In this document: one piece after another, positions 37,022 to 45,652 of the stretch | Numbering within the stretch: the first letter of the stretch is position 1 | Layout of the letters: the number at the start of each line of letters is the position of its first letter | Source of the DNA: JAJDXO01 sp965213765 | GTDB taxonomy: Bacteria > Pseudomonadota > Alphaproteobacteria > Rhodospirillales > UBA2165 | Reading direction: 5' to 3' | Assembly (NCBI GenBank): GCA_965213765.1 | Contig: OZ243926.1 | Location: 1,612,001-1,676,000, forward strand | DNA length: 64,000 bases | The notes under the pieces: generated by a model | Told to the model about the DNA's origin: nothing | What the model saw: only the letters and a program-made list of their open reading frames with translations | Database searches by the model: none | Position numbers and translations under genes: made by a program

Positions 37022-37825
37022 ATGCGCATACAATACTCACCGTTGTTTTTGTCAATTGTCGTGTCGGTAATGGTCGTGCTGTCGAGCGGGGTAGACGGCG
37101 CCCCGCCCGTGACGGGTAGCAGTTCGGCAGTGTCGGAACGCGGCTCCACAACACAACTGCTGTCCGCGGTCGATCGGGGTGACTTACCGGAAGTGAGAAG
37201 GCTGGTCGACGCCGGAGCGGACGTGAACATGGAAGAGAAGGTTGATGTGGAAGGATGGCCGGCCGACGCTCTCCGCAAATCGGGTTTGCACGGCCTCACA
37301 CCCATAGCGTTGGCTGCGTTGAAAGGTCACACGGACATCGTCAGGGTCCTCGTCGACTCGGGAGCGGATATGGACCTGATGACGGTTCGGCCAAGCAACG
37401 GGAAGCGAGTTGAACTTGTCGGAACGGCCTTGATGGCGGCTGCCAGAGAAGGCCAACTCGACGTCGCCCGACTGTTGATTGAAAGAGGCGCGGATGTGAT
37501 GGCCAGTTGGCAAAACATAAACGCCCTGATCACAGCAGCCGATAAGGGTAACCTAGACATGGCGGCTCTGCTCGTTGCAGCGGGTGCATACAAACCTGGC
37601 TCCTTGAACGGCATCAGGGCTTTACAGCGCGCAAAGGCCAAGGGCCACACAGAGGTTGCCGAGTTACTGCAAGCCGGATTTGACGAGTACGCCACGTCAG
37701 GCGCCCTCCGCGGGTCTTTTATGCGTGGTTTTCTCAAGAGCCTCAGGGAAAAAGTGTCAAAAGACCCGGAAAGTGAATTCCACCGGAAACTGCTCGAACG
37801 TATGGAGCAAATGGAGTCACAATGA
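37022..37825 (+). CDS. Secreted ankyrin-repeat protein
   Basis: A 267-residue protein with GGAGG before the ATG and a signal peptide (SPLFLSIVVSVMVVLSSGVD). Residues 40-215 contain five ankyrin units, for example VRRLVDAGADVN, GLTPIALAALKGHTDIVRVL and GTALMAAAREGQLDVARLLI, the third and fourth being regular. The tail is charged and helical. Ankyrin proteins mediate protein contacts; an exported one may act in the periplasm or on a host, which the sequence does not settle. ATGA overlap with the Sel1 gene implies co-translation. Confidence 0.85.
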   Translation: MRIQYSPLFLSIVVSVMVVLSSGVDGAPPVTGSSSAVSERGSTTQLLSAVDRGDLPEVRRLVDAGADVNMEEKVDVEGWPADALRKSGLHGLTPIALAALKGHTDIVRVLVDSGADMDLMTVRPSNGKRVELVGTALMAAAREGQLDVARLLIERGADVMASWQNINALITAADKGNLDMAALLVAAGAYKPGSLNGIRALQRAKAKGHTEVAELLQAGFDEYATSGALRGSFMRGFLKSLREKVSKDPESEFHRKLLERMEQMESQ

Positions 37826-38982
37826 ACACACTCCTCGTGTCCGGTCCCCAACAGCCGCGGGGGCCGGGCATGGTTCGAATGGCTGTTGGACGTGTATCGC
37901 CGGAGCTGCGGTCGGGAATCATTGAATCGAAAGGAACTGGATCGATCATGATAGCCGAGAAACAGGATGCTTGGCATGTTCCGGATGCTCGGGACGTGGT
38001 CGCCTGTTGGGGTGCCGAAAGTCAGGCACAACTTCAGCGTCAATCAAGTGTCGCAACGACGTCAAAGACTTTCGACGGTCCTCGGCGTTTGTGTCACCTA
38101 TCCATCATGTTGCTGATGGCAGCGTTGTTGTCCAGTTGCGCTGGTATAGAAAGACTCACCAAACTGGCCGAACAGGGGGACACTGAATCCGCGTATGATC
38201 TCGCATATGCCTACTACGTCGGTAAGCGTGTGGAGCGCGATTGGTCGAGTGCGCGACTGTGGTTTTCCCGTGCGGCGCGTCAAGGACACGCCTGCGCCGC
38301 CACTTATGTTGGCAGAATGTACGATCGGGGCGGTTTCGGCGTCGAAAAAGATGATGCGAAGGCGTTGGAGTGGTACACGTTAGGGACAGAAGGCGGTGAC
38401 AGGAGGGCCTATCTTCTTCTGGGGTTTAAACACCTGGACCCGGAATTCGGAGAGCCCGACTATGAAAAGGCGGCGAAACGGATAAGCGATGGATTGGAGG
38501 AGCGGAAGGGCGAGGGATGCCCCTATTCCAACGTGGACAAGGCCAGAGCATTGTTCAATCTTGGAATGATGCATTACGATGGACGGGGTGTGAAACAGGA
38601 TAAAAGCCGTTCCGTTTCACTTCTGAACCAATCTCGGCGACAGCTCCGATATACAACACATGATACTTGGACCAAGGGAAACAAACGAGTCACACAGACT
38701 ACGACTCATACACCGGCACTGGATGTCGGATGGATCAGATCCGCCGCAACCGATCATGGCTTTACCTTGGCTTATGCATTGATGGGGGCGATCTACGCAA
38801 AGGGCTCCCAGGGTGTGGAGAAAGACGCCTACGAAGCGTATGTCTGGTATTCGATGGCGGTCCGATCCGGTAACGTCGAGTATTTTGCCGAGCGTGTGCG
38901 ACTTCTGAAACAGCTCACCCTTGAGGAACTCCAGAGGGCCCGAACGGAAATCAACTCAAGGCTGAGACGTTTCGAGCGGTGA
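37822..38982 (+). CDS. Sel1-repeat lipoprotein-like protein
   Basis: The ATG at 37822 overlaps the ankyrin gene stop. The 386-residue frame has a poorly conserved first 90 residues, then LSIMLLMAALLSSCAG, a lipobox-like segment, so the true start may be nearer that point. After it come at least four Sel1 (TPR-like) units with the A-x-x-x-G/Y pattern: DTESAYDLAYAYYVGKRVER, HACAATYVGRMYDRGGFGVE, DKARALFNLGMMHYDGRGVK and TLAYALMGAIYAKGSQGVEK. Such proteins serve as adaptor scaffolds, often at the envelope. Ankyrin and Sel1 genes in one operon suggest a shared role. Confidence 0.8.
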   Translation: MNTLLVSGPQQPRGPGMVRMAVGRVSPELRSGIIESKGTGSIMIAEKQDAWHVPDARDVVACWGAESQAQLQRQSSVATTSKTFDGPRRLCHLSIMLLMAALLSSCAGIERLTKLAEQGDTESAYDLAYAYYVGKRVERDWSSARLWFSRAARQGHACAATYVGRMYDRGGFGVEKDDAKALEWYTLGTEGGDRRAYLLLGFKHLDPEFGEPDYEKAAKRISDGLEERKGEGCPYSNVDKARALFNLGMMHYDGRGVKQDKSRSVSLLNQSRRQLRYTTHDTWTKGNKRVTQTTTHTPALDVGWIRSAATDHGFTLAYALMGAIYAKGSQGVEKDAYEAYVWYSMAVRSGNVEYFAERVRLLKQLTLEELQRARTEINSRLRRFER

Positions 38983-39268
38983 CCGATTGTCCGAGGTACT
39001 GCTGACGGCATTGTCATGTATGGACGCCCCCGGTGTTGCAAGGGAGAAACTGACTTAAAACGGCGGTAGAGCTTGCAGTCATGTATCCGGCCTGTTCGCT
39101 GCGGTTCGATGACCGCTGGCCCTGATGGAATCCGAAAGATCGACGCCCAGTCAGACTAACGAGCTCAAAGCTCTGACAATGCCTCGGGTTTAGCCGATCT
39201 CGGGTGGTACCCTGTTTCGCCATCAAATCGTTGTTACCCTCGCAAGTTGAGGCCCGCTTTACTGTTGG

Positions 39269-39440
39269 TTAGGCGGACATCGGTTCGTAGATACGCTCGT
39301 ACCTGAGCAGTGCCCAGGCGACACGAGCCGTTTTGTTGATGGCGATGACGGCGTGGTCGAGGCCGCCCCTGGCGCTCATTAATGTGTTCTCGAGATGGAG
39401 AAGCCGGTGGCGGAGCCCGGCGCGGTCGTCGCGGGACGCG
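39269..39440 (-). pseudogene. IS110-like transposase C-terminal fragment
   Basis: The frame ends GLDHAVIAINKTARVAWALL RYERIYEP before TAA at 39269; AINKTARVAWALL matches the C-terminal ANKMARIAWALL motif of IS110-family transposases. The rest of the gene is not recognisable. A related sliver of this sequence adjoins the other XRE gene copy near 8573-8600. The 286 bases on the left (38983-39268) and the stretch 39441-39701 on the right contain nothing else I can identify. Confidence 0.45.
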
Positions 39441-39737
39441 CCGCGATAGCATCCGGCGCGGATCAGTGCAGGGTGCCGCCGGTCGGGCCGCCGGCGCCGG
39501 CAGCGGGCGGCGAATGTGGTCCAGGCGGCGCGGTCGAGACCGGGCACCGTGAAGCTGAAAACCATGCTTCCCGGATCGATCCCGGTGATGCTATCCTGAT
39601 CCGTGGACGCCTTCTCCTTCTGTTGGTATTGGTGACCCCACCAACATGGCACATATTGGGATGCCGTCTGGAGGAGGCGTCCACCACATCGGATCAGCGG
39701 CAGGCCGCCCCCCGCGGAGGGCTGCGAGGGAATGCGG

Positions 39738-40076
39738 TCAGTCGGTCTCGGACACGGCGACGCGCAGCCGGCCGCCGGTGGGAGAGCGCGGCTGGCGGAT
39801 AACGATGTCGATATCGCGGTTGAGAGCAATCAGGAGCTCAAGCAACCGCTCCAGCGAATACTCCCGGATATCTCCCCGGAGCAGACGGGAGAGGTCGGGC
39901 TGGGAGAGGCCGAGCAGCCGTCCCGCTTCGGCCTGGGTGAGGTCGCGCTGCCGGATGATATCGTCGATGCGGGCGACCAGCTCGGCTTTCACGATGTGCG
40001 CGTCGGCGTCCGGGAGGTCGGGATCGGCAGAGGTGCCGTCGCCGCCGGGTTCGATGGGAGTGTCGGATACGGTCAT
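39738..40076 (-). CDS. XRE-family antitoxin-like transcriptional regulator (copy 2)
   Basis: A 113-residue protein with the same helix-turn-helix (LTQAEAGRLLGLSQPDLSRL) and C-terminal DIDIVIRQPRS as the copy at 8632-8970; a few substitutions occur, mainly in the acidic N-terminal tail (PIEPGGDGTSADPDLP). Again no toxin gene accompanies it. It lies in the second copy of the ~420-bp duplication (39702-40123). Confidence 0.75.
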   Translation of the reverse strand: MTVSDTPIEPGGDGTSADPDLPDADAHIVKAELVARIDDIIRQRDLTQAEAGRLLGLSQPDLSRLLRGDIREYSLERLLELLIALNRDIDIVIRQPRSPTGGRLRVAVSETD

Positions 40077-40276
40077 CACCGAACATATAGGGGTTTCAAC
40101 ATGAAGGCTCAAGACGGACGGCGCCGGACCGGCAGCGCAGCTCATGCCCCCAGGACGGTCAGGTCGATGGGCGCATGATGGGCCTTGCGGCTGAGTCGGC
40201 GAAACGCATTTTGCCGTGGCGATCCGGGACCACTTGCGCTGTAATCGGCGCGACGACGGATGGATGGGCAACGGGA

Positions 40277-40681
40277 ATGGCGCGACATACGGGGAGGAGC
40301 TTCCGGCCCGGCGACGGTCCGGGCAAGCGCGACGGCAGCCGGCCGGGCGGGGACGCGTCCGAAGGCGGCGGAAGTCGTGTGTCGGGCACGCTTGCCCTGC
40401 CCGCGAACCTGGAGCGTTCGCTCCGCCATCTCGACGACGGAGACCTGGACCGGCTGCTCGAAGCGGTGGCCGCGGAAGCCCGCAGGCGCGGCCGGACGGA
40501 CGGCAAGACGACTGGAGCACGGGCGCGCGGCAAAGCCGCGCCGGTGACGGCGGGACAGGAAAAGCTGATCCTGGCCGCGTCGGAGGCCGGGCTGACGCCG
40601 GCGGCGATCGCCCGGGAGTTCCGCCTGTCGCGCGCCCAGGTCGAGGGCGTTCTGGCCGGCGCCGGGGAGCGCCGGCGGTGA
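40277..40681 (+). CDS. Hin-like helix-turn-helix protein (copy 2)
   Basis: A 134-residue protein nearly identical to copy 1 (36393-36797): basic glycine-rich N-terminus, a helical middle and the C-terminal helix-turn-helix GLTPAAIAREFRLSRAQVEG. Here the downstream partner gene is complete, so this is probably the source or functional copy of the module. It begins about 200 bases from the divergent XRE-type gene. Confidence 0.6.
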   Translation: MARHTGRSFRPGDGPGKRDGSRPGGDASEGGGSRVSGTLALPANLERSLRHLDDGDLDRLLEAVAAEARRRGRTDGKTTGARARGKAAPVTAGQEKLILAASEAGLTPAAIAREFRLSRAQVEGVLAGAGERRR

Positions 40682-40744
40682 GGTTGTCGGCGGCGCTCGC
40701 GGAAGGCGTGGACGCAGGAGGCATGCAGGGATGAAGGAGAGACG

Positions 40745-41377
40745 ATGCAGGGAGGCCGCACGGCATCGGGCGCGGCGGGAATGTCCCTCATGATCGAGCA
40801 GGTCGCGCGTATCCGTATCGAACTCCGGGAACTGGAACCGATGATCTGGCGTCGCGTCGACGTGCCCCTGTCCTCGACCCTGGAGGCGCTGCACCACATC
40901 ATCCAGGCGGCGTTCCGCTGGCAGAACTATCACCTGTACGAGTTCTACGTCGGCGAACGGGTTTACGGCGTGCCGTTGGATGAGGACCCCTTCGACGACC
41001 ACAAGATCCACAAGGCATCGGCGATCCGTCTGAAGACCGTCGTCGAGCGGGGCGTGGAGCGCTTCCTCTACGTCTACGATTTCGGCGACGACTGGTGCCA
41101 CGACGTGATCGTGGAAGAAGTCCGCGACGGCGCCGGGGACGCTGAATACCCGGCATTCGTGGATGGTGCGCGCCGCTGTCCGCCGGAAGATGTGGGCGGG
41201 CCCCCGGGCTTCATGGAGTTTCTCGAGGCGGTGCTCGATCCGGGCCACGAAGAGCATGCGCCGATGACGGAGTGGTACGGCGGACCGTTCGACCCGGAGG
41301 ACATCGACGAAACATCTATCCGCGGCGTGTTGAAGATGTACGCCGCGCGCCGCCGCGGCGGTTCACGGAGGCGTTGA
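40745..41377 (+). CDS. Plasmid pRiA4b ORF-3 family protein
   Basis: A 210-residue protein, GGAGAG before the ATG. It shows the family landmarks: RIRIELRELEPMIWRRVDVP, then LEALHHIIQAAFRWQNYHLY and FLYVYDFGDDWCHDVIVEE, with CPPEDVGGPPGFMEFLEAV near the end. This family (PF07929) is frequent on plasmids and in mobile regions; its biochemical role is unknown. The first 15 residues (MQGGRTASGAAGMSL) are not conserved and Met13 or Met16 may be the real start. It appears intact, in contrast to the copy at 36865. Confidence 0.85.
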   Translation: MQGGRTASGAAGMSLMIEQVARIRIELRELEPMIWRRVDVPLSSTLEALHHIIQAAFRWQNYHLYEFYVGERVYGVPLDEDPFDDHKIHKASAIRLKTVVERGVERFLYVYDFGDDWCHDVIVEEVRDGAGDAEYPAFVDGARRCPPEDVGGPPGFMEFLEAVLDPGHEEHAPMTEWYGGPFDPEDIDETSIRGVLKMYAARRRGGSRRR

Positions 41378-41394
41378 CCCGCGCCCGCGCCGGC

Positions 41395-42441
41395 TCACCA
41401 GGGCGGTGTGGTCATCGCCGCCATGGGACTCGCGTCGCACAGCACCTCGACCTCGTCGCGCGCCAGCTTCTCGAAGGCGAGGCAGAGCGCGATGTCGGCT
41501 TCGCTGTCATAGGTGCCGAGTTCCCGGCCCGTGGCGACCTCGATCACCGTCCAGGTGGGATCCCAGACCGGGATGCCCCGGAATGCGCCCGAGCTCTCCC
41601 GGTGCCTGCGCGAACAGGGCTCGCAGCGGGCCACCCCCGGCGACGGTGCATTGCACTCGACACACCTGCCCCTGGCCCGCCGATCGGCATAGCGGGCGTG
41701 CTTGGCGGCGTATTCCGCCTCTCTGTCACGGCGTTCCTCCTTGGCCACGGCGCAAGGGCCGCAGTAGGTGGTACCCCCATAGGTGGGCGTCTGGCACTTG
41801 ACGCAGATTCCGGCAGCCCGTCGGGCATCGTAGCGGGTGCGTGCGGCCTCGCGGCAGGTCCGGCACTCGGCCGCCCCGTGGGCCGGCTTGCCGCATGATG
41901 TACAATCGCCCCGGGCGCGTCGGCCGGCATAGCGCCGGCGGTCGGCCTCCCGCTTCGCCTTGAGGTTCCGGCGTCTGGAGCGGGTCTCGGCGCAGGGATC
42001 GCAATAGGCCTTGCCGCCGGGCGCGGGCGTCGCGCACTGGACACACAAACCAGCAGCGCGGCGTTCGGCATGGAGTGCCCGTTTTCCGGCCCGGCGATCC
42101 TCGCGGCAGGGCTCGCACATCGACCGGCCCTCCTCGGGCGGGAGATGCCCGCAGCGGATACACAAACCGGCGGCCCTGCGGGCATCGGCCCGCCGGCGGC
42201 TACGCTTCCGGCCGGACAGGCGCCGGGCTTCCGGGTCTCGTCCGCCATACGGAATCCCCTCGGCCTTTGTCTTGGCGTGACGGGCGCGGTCCCCGGCCCG
42301 GCGCTTCCCGGCGCAGGGCTCGCAGGTCGTGTGCCCGGGGCGTGCGGGAGCTTTGCACTTTGTGCAGATGCCGGCGGCCTTGCGCCGGGCGACGCGCTCG
42401 CGGTCGCCCTGACGGCGAACCACCGGATCGGCATAGGCCAT
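41395..42441 (-). CDS. Protein with six tandem zinc-ribbon modules
   Basis: A 348-residue protein starting MAYADPVVRRQGDRERVARR, with GGAGG five bases before the ATG. Six modules of the form CxxC-(11-13)-CxxC are spaced by arginine-rich helical linkers: CTKCKAPARPGHTTCEPC, CIRCGHLPPEEGRSMCEPC, CVQCATPAPGGKAYCDPC, CTSCGKPAHGAAECRTC, CVKCQTPTYGGTTYCGPC and CVECNAPSPGVARCEPC. A different C-terminal domain of about 75 residues follows (VWDPTWTVIEVATGRELGTY). The modules probably bind zinc and, with the basic linkers, nucleic acid. The function is not known. It is intact and convergent with the pRiA4b-type gene. Confidence 0.75.
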   Translation of the reverse strand: MAYADPVVRRQGDRERVARRKAAGICTKCKAPARPGHTTCEPCAGKRRAGDRARHAKTKAEGIPYGGRDPEARRLSGRKRSRRRADARRAAGLCIRCGHLPPEEGRSMCEPCREDRRAGKRALHAERRAAGLCVQCATPAPGGKAYCDPCAETRSRRRNLKAKREADRRRYAGRRARGDCTSCGKPAHGAAECRTCREAARTRYDARRAAGICVKCQTPTYGGTTYCGPCAVAKEERRDREAEYAAKHARYADRRARGRCVECNAPSPGVARCEPCSRRHRESSGAFRGIPVWDPTWTVIEVATGRELGTYDSEADIALCLAFEKLARDEVEVLCDASPMAAMTTPPW

Positions 42442-42649
42442 GCTGTCCTCCATTCGTGGCGGGAAAGAAAAAAGCGGACGTCCCGGCTTGGCGGCCGGGA
42501 CAGACTCACCACATGCCGGGGCGGCGGCAGGACGTCCAGGAAAGGGGCCGGTCAGCCCTTCTGCCTGCGGTCGCAGAATAGGCCCAGGGCCACGGAACCC
42601 CACGCTTGTCGGCCGCCTCGGGTGCTGAGCCCAGTGCAGATGATGATCT

Positions 42650-42942
42650 CCGTGCGGCCGGGGCGCATCCCCGGCTCTCACCTCACCGACCTGCAACGCC
42701 CCTGGCGGCGCATCCGCAAGCAGGCGGGCCTCGAGGACGTGCGGATCCACGATCTGAGACATTCTTTTGCCTCGCGTGCGCTGGCTCTCGGCGAGAGCCT
42801 GACCATGATCGGGAAACTGCTCGGGCACACCCAGGTGCAAACGACGGCGCGCTACGCGCATCTGGCGCGGGACTCGATTCAGACCGCTGCGGCGCGCATC
42901 ACAGGAAGCATCGGCGGGAACCTCTTGGACCGGCCTCGATGA
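42650..42942 (+). pseudogene. Tyrosine integrase C-terminal fragment
   Basis: The codons read SHLTDLQRPWRRIRKQAGLE, then VRIHDLRHSFASRALALGES and IGKLLGHTQVQTTARYAHLA, ending NLLDRPR. The His-x-x-Arg, His and Tyr active-site positions of a tyrosine recombinase are present, but the N-terminal two thirds are lost. It resembles the fragment fused to tctA (35435-35766) at many positions but is not identical, so at least two related integrases left remains. Confidence 0.75.
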
Positions 42943-43107
42943 CGTTCAGCTGCTCGATCTCCGACACAGCTTCACGCTTGAACAACTATCTGAGCACCAC
43001 AATTCGACAGGACCACCTGTTTTTGTGTGTCCCCACTCCCAACCGCTGACCCGAATGCTGGATCAACACCAACCAGTTATGTTGAGAGCTGCGGACGTTG
43101 TTGCATT

Positions 43108-44295
43108 TCATATCTCGGTCGGTGGCAAGGGCGCCGTGCCTTCGTTCAGGATATCCAGATACGCCCAGTACGAGAAGACGCGGCCTCGCCTCCGGCCTGT
43201 CACCTCGTTCACGATCCCGAGTCTTTCGAGGTCGGCGAGCGATGCATTGACGGTCGGCGCAGTGAGTCCGGTTTTCTCGACCAGGACATTCGACGTGACA
43301 AACGGATTCTGCTGCAGGAGCTCATGTACGCGCAAAGCAGACCCCGCACGATCGCTTTCGGCCGTGATGCGGTCGCGATCCTGCTTGAACAGCTCAACGA
43401 TCCGCGTGGCTGCATCGAACGCCTGGTTCGCCGTTTCGGCGACACCGTCGAGAAAGAATTCGAGCCAAGCCTCCCATGTCCCCCGCTCCCGCACTTCCTG
43501 TAGCAGGCGGTAATAATCGACGCGGTGCGTCTTCAGATAGAGACTGAGATAAAGGAGCGGCGTGCGCAGGACGCCATGGACGCAGAGGTAGAGCGTCACG
43601 AGCAGGCGGCCGATGCGTCCGTTGCCGTCCAGGAACGGGTGAATGGATTCGAACTGGACATGAAGCAGGCCGGCCTTGATCAGCGGTGGCAGCTGGGAAC
43701 CGTCTTCGTGCATAAAACGCTCGAAGTCGCCCAGGCATGCGTCGAGTTGACTTACGGGCGGAGGGACGTATATCGCGTTGCCGGGGCGCGTGCCGCCGAC
43801 CCAGTTCTGCGACCGACGGAATTCGCCGGGACTCTTCGTGCCGCCACGCCCGCTGCGCAACAATCGCTCATGCATTTCCCGAATCAGGCGAAGTGACAAG
43901 GGGAGATCGCCGAGCCGCTCCAGGCCATACATCATGGCGTCGACATAGTTCGACACCTCGCTGATGTCGTCGATAGGTTCGCCCGCCTGGGCCTCGGTCT
44001 CGAACCGGAGCAGATCGGATAGGGTCGATTGCGTGCCTTCGATCTGCGACGAGAGCACGGCCTCCTTGCGCACATACATATAGAGGAAGAGTTCCTGGCG
44101 GGGCAGAAGCACAGTTATGCCGTCAAGGCGACCGAGAGCACGTTCGGCAGCGCTCAGCTTCGGTAGGAGAGGCAGGACGTCGATGGGAGGTATCGGCGGG
44201 AGCGGCGGGGGCACGAAGGCGCGCACCACCTCCCCGCCGACCGGGGTTTCGACATGCCTGCCAAGCCGTTCATCCAGAGGTTGCGGATTGCTCAT
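43108..44295 (-). CDS. fic: Fic family protein (AMPylase-type), complete
   Basis: A 395-residue Fic protein. The inhibitory helix motif S-x-x-x-E-G is SSQIEG at residues 82-87, so it belongs to the class with the inhibitory helix N-terminal to the Fic core. The catalytic loop HPFLDGNGRIGR is at 219-230 with all essential residues (His, Asp, Asn, Arg). The C-terminus has a winged helix (LVEKTGLTAPTVNASLADLE). Such proteins transfer AMP from ATP to a target protein and are often self-inhibited and autoregulated. The start ATG at 44295 has no strong ribosome-binding site. A cluster of TTTAA boxes lies upstream. The N-terminal half is duplicated at 27514-28061. Confidence 0.88.
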   Translation of the reverse strand: MSNPQPLDERLGRHVETPVGGEVVRAFVPPPLPPIPPIDVLPLLPKLSAAERALGRLDGITVLLPRQELFLYMYVRKEAVLSSQIEGTQSTLSDLLRFETEAQAGEPIDDISEVSNYVDAMMYGLERLGDLPLSLRLIREMHERLLRSGRGGTKSPGEFRRSQNWVGGTRPGNAIYVPPPVSQLDACLGDFERFMHEDGSQLPPLIKAGLLHVQFESIHPFLDGNGRIGRLLVTLYLCVHGVLRTPLLYLSLYLKTHRVDYYRLLQEVRERGTWEAWLEFFLDGVAETANQAFDAATRIVELFKQDRDRITAESDRAGSALRVHELLQQNPFVTSNVLVEKTGLTAPTVNASLADLERLGIVNEVTGRRRGRVFSYWAYLDILNEGTAPLPPTEI

Positions 44296-45652
44296 GGCAT
44301 GATCATGGCATCGGCCCACTATTTAAGCAATATGCTTTTGTCTTTAATAACGAACTGGCTAAGGTAAGCGGCCTTAAATTGGGCTGGGACGTCGGCGCGC
44401 CTCTTGCACCAATCAGGGAGCGGCCATTATTAAAGAATCTGGAGACATGTTTAAATAACGCCCGTCTCAGCGAAAGCCCCCTTAAATAAGCCATCTCGGC
44501 CAAGAGGGTGCTGTCAGGCGAATGCGAACTCGTCTCAGAATTGCATTTTTCCAGTGGTATCATGCACAACAAAGCTGCTGCCATTCGGCGAGACGGCCGC
44601 GCCCCGCGGCTTCCTTGCGCAAAGCTATTTCACCAGCGCCCGGTCTCTCCGGCTCTCAAGCTGTTTCAGTTCGGCATCCCGCTGGACCTTCAATTCCTTG
44701 ACTTGCCGTTTACAGGCATCGTCGACGGTGTCGTCAGTGCATTGGCCTTCCGCTTGGGAGATTACCGTCTTCCACTTCTCTTCCACCAAACGTCGCCGGC
44801 GGTCATACCAATCGTCGCGTGCGGCCGCCGTGGAGAAGGTCGACGGTTCGAGAACGACCATGAAGCGCGGAGGGAAATTCTGCCCGGCGCCCCTGGCGGC
44901 GTCCACCGCGACGCCAATGATGCCGCCGAAGATGATGTTTCCGAGAATCCAGCCGTCCATCGACGTATCCAGAACCTCCGCCGTTTCCCTATAGCCGTCC
45001 GCCTTGCAGGCAACGGTAATGGGAGCGGCATCGGAGGTGAGATGCACGCTGTCCGGCGTTTCGATGACCCGCCGAAAGTCCTGGCCGTGCAATTCGCAAC
45101 GTGCTTTTTCGGGGTCGGTCTCGATATAGGTTGTCAAATCGTCATCGCTGACGATGCTCGCACACCCGACAAACAAGGGGGCGGCCAGAATCAGGGCGAC
45201 CGCCCTGCAAATCGACTTGTTCATACGTCCTCCAGACAAAAACGGATTTTTCAGCCCAAGCGGACGTCGGGCCGGTCGCCAGACAATCCACGCGTTAGGT
45301 GGCCACGCGTTAGGTGGGTATTGCCGACAGGGCAAACCTGCGCGAGGTGTCGGCGGGAGTCAACTGGGCGGTCTCAAGCCAGGTCAAGGTTCCTCGCCCC
45401 GGAAGAGGCCGAAGGGATGATCGGCGATCCGAACTACGCGTACAACTCCTCCCAAACCTACGACAAATAGTCCAAGAGTCCTGGTTTTTTCCGGCCTAAC
45501 TGGAACAATAGATAGCCACTTGGAATTATTTTCTCAGGATACCCAGGACGAACCCGGCTTCGCGAAGCATGCTGATGATCCGTTCAGGGGTGTATCGTTT
45601 ACGGCTCTATTTGTCCTTCTTTCGAGGGCTCAAAATGCGCCAAGCTCTCTTA
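43748..45652. repeat. Right arm of the 1905-bp inverted duplication
   Basis: Mirror of 26157-28061. It carries the last ~180 codons' worth of shared fic 5' sequence, the TTTAA box cluster (44320-44489), the lipoprotein gene, the 15-bp tandem repeat (45288-45317) and the IS3 OrfA fragment (45526-45606). At its inner edge fic continues intact, so this arm is probably the original. Confidence 0.9.
44625..45224 (-). CDS. Lipoprotein of unknown function (right copy)
   Basis: Identical in sequence to the 199-residue lipoprotein at 26585-27184, with the same GGAGG ribosome-binding site, the LFVGC lipobox at residue 21 and the glycine-rich hairpin. It reads in the same direction as the complete fic gene, whose start is about 330 bases downstream of its stop. 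Whether the two genes share a transcript is not clear, because the TTTAA box region lies between them. Confidence 0.75.
   Translation of the reverse strand: MNKSICRAVALILAAPLFVGCASIVSDDDLTTYIETDPEKARCELHGQDFRRVIETPDSVHLTSDAAPITVACKADGYRETAEVLDTSMDGWILGNIIFGGIIGVAVDAARGAGQNFPPRFMVVLEPSTFSTAAARDDWYDRRRRLVEEKWKTVISQAEGQCTDDTVDDACKRQVKELKVQRDAELKQLESRRDRALVK

Noticed and set aside
39463..39829. A longer minus-strand protein running from the XRE gene region into the IS110-like tail
   Set aside because: The part 39441-39829 is low-complexity antisense of the XRE duplication and unrecognised DNA; only the last ~40 codons resemble a transposase.
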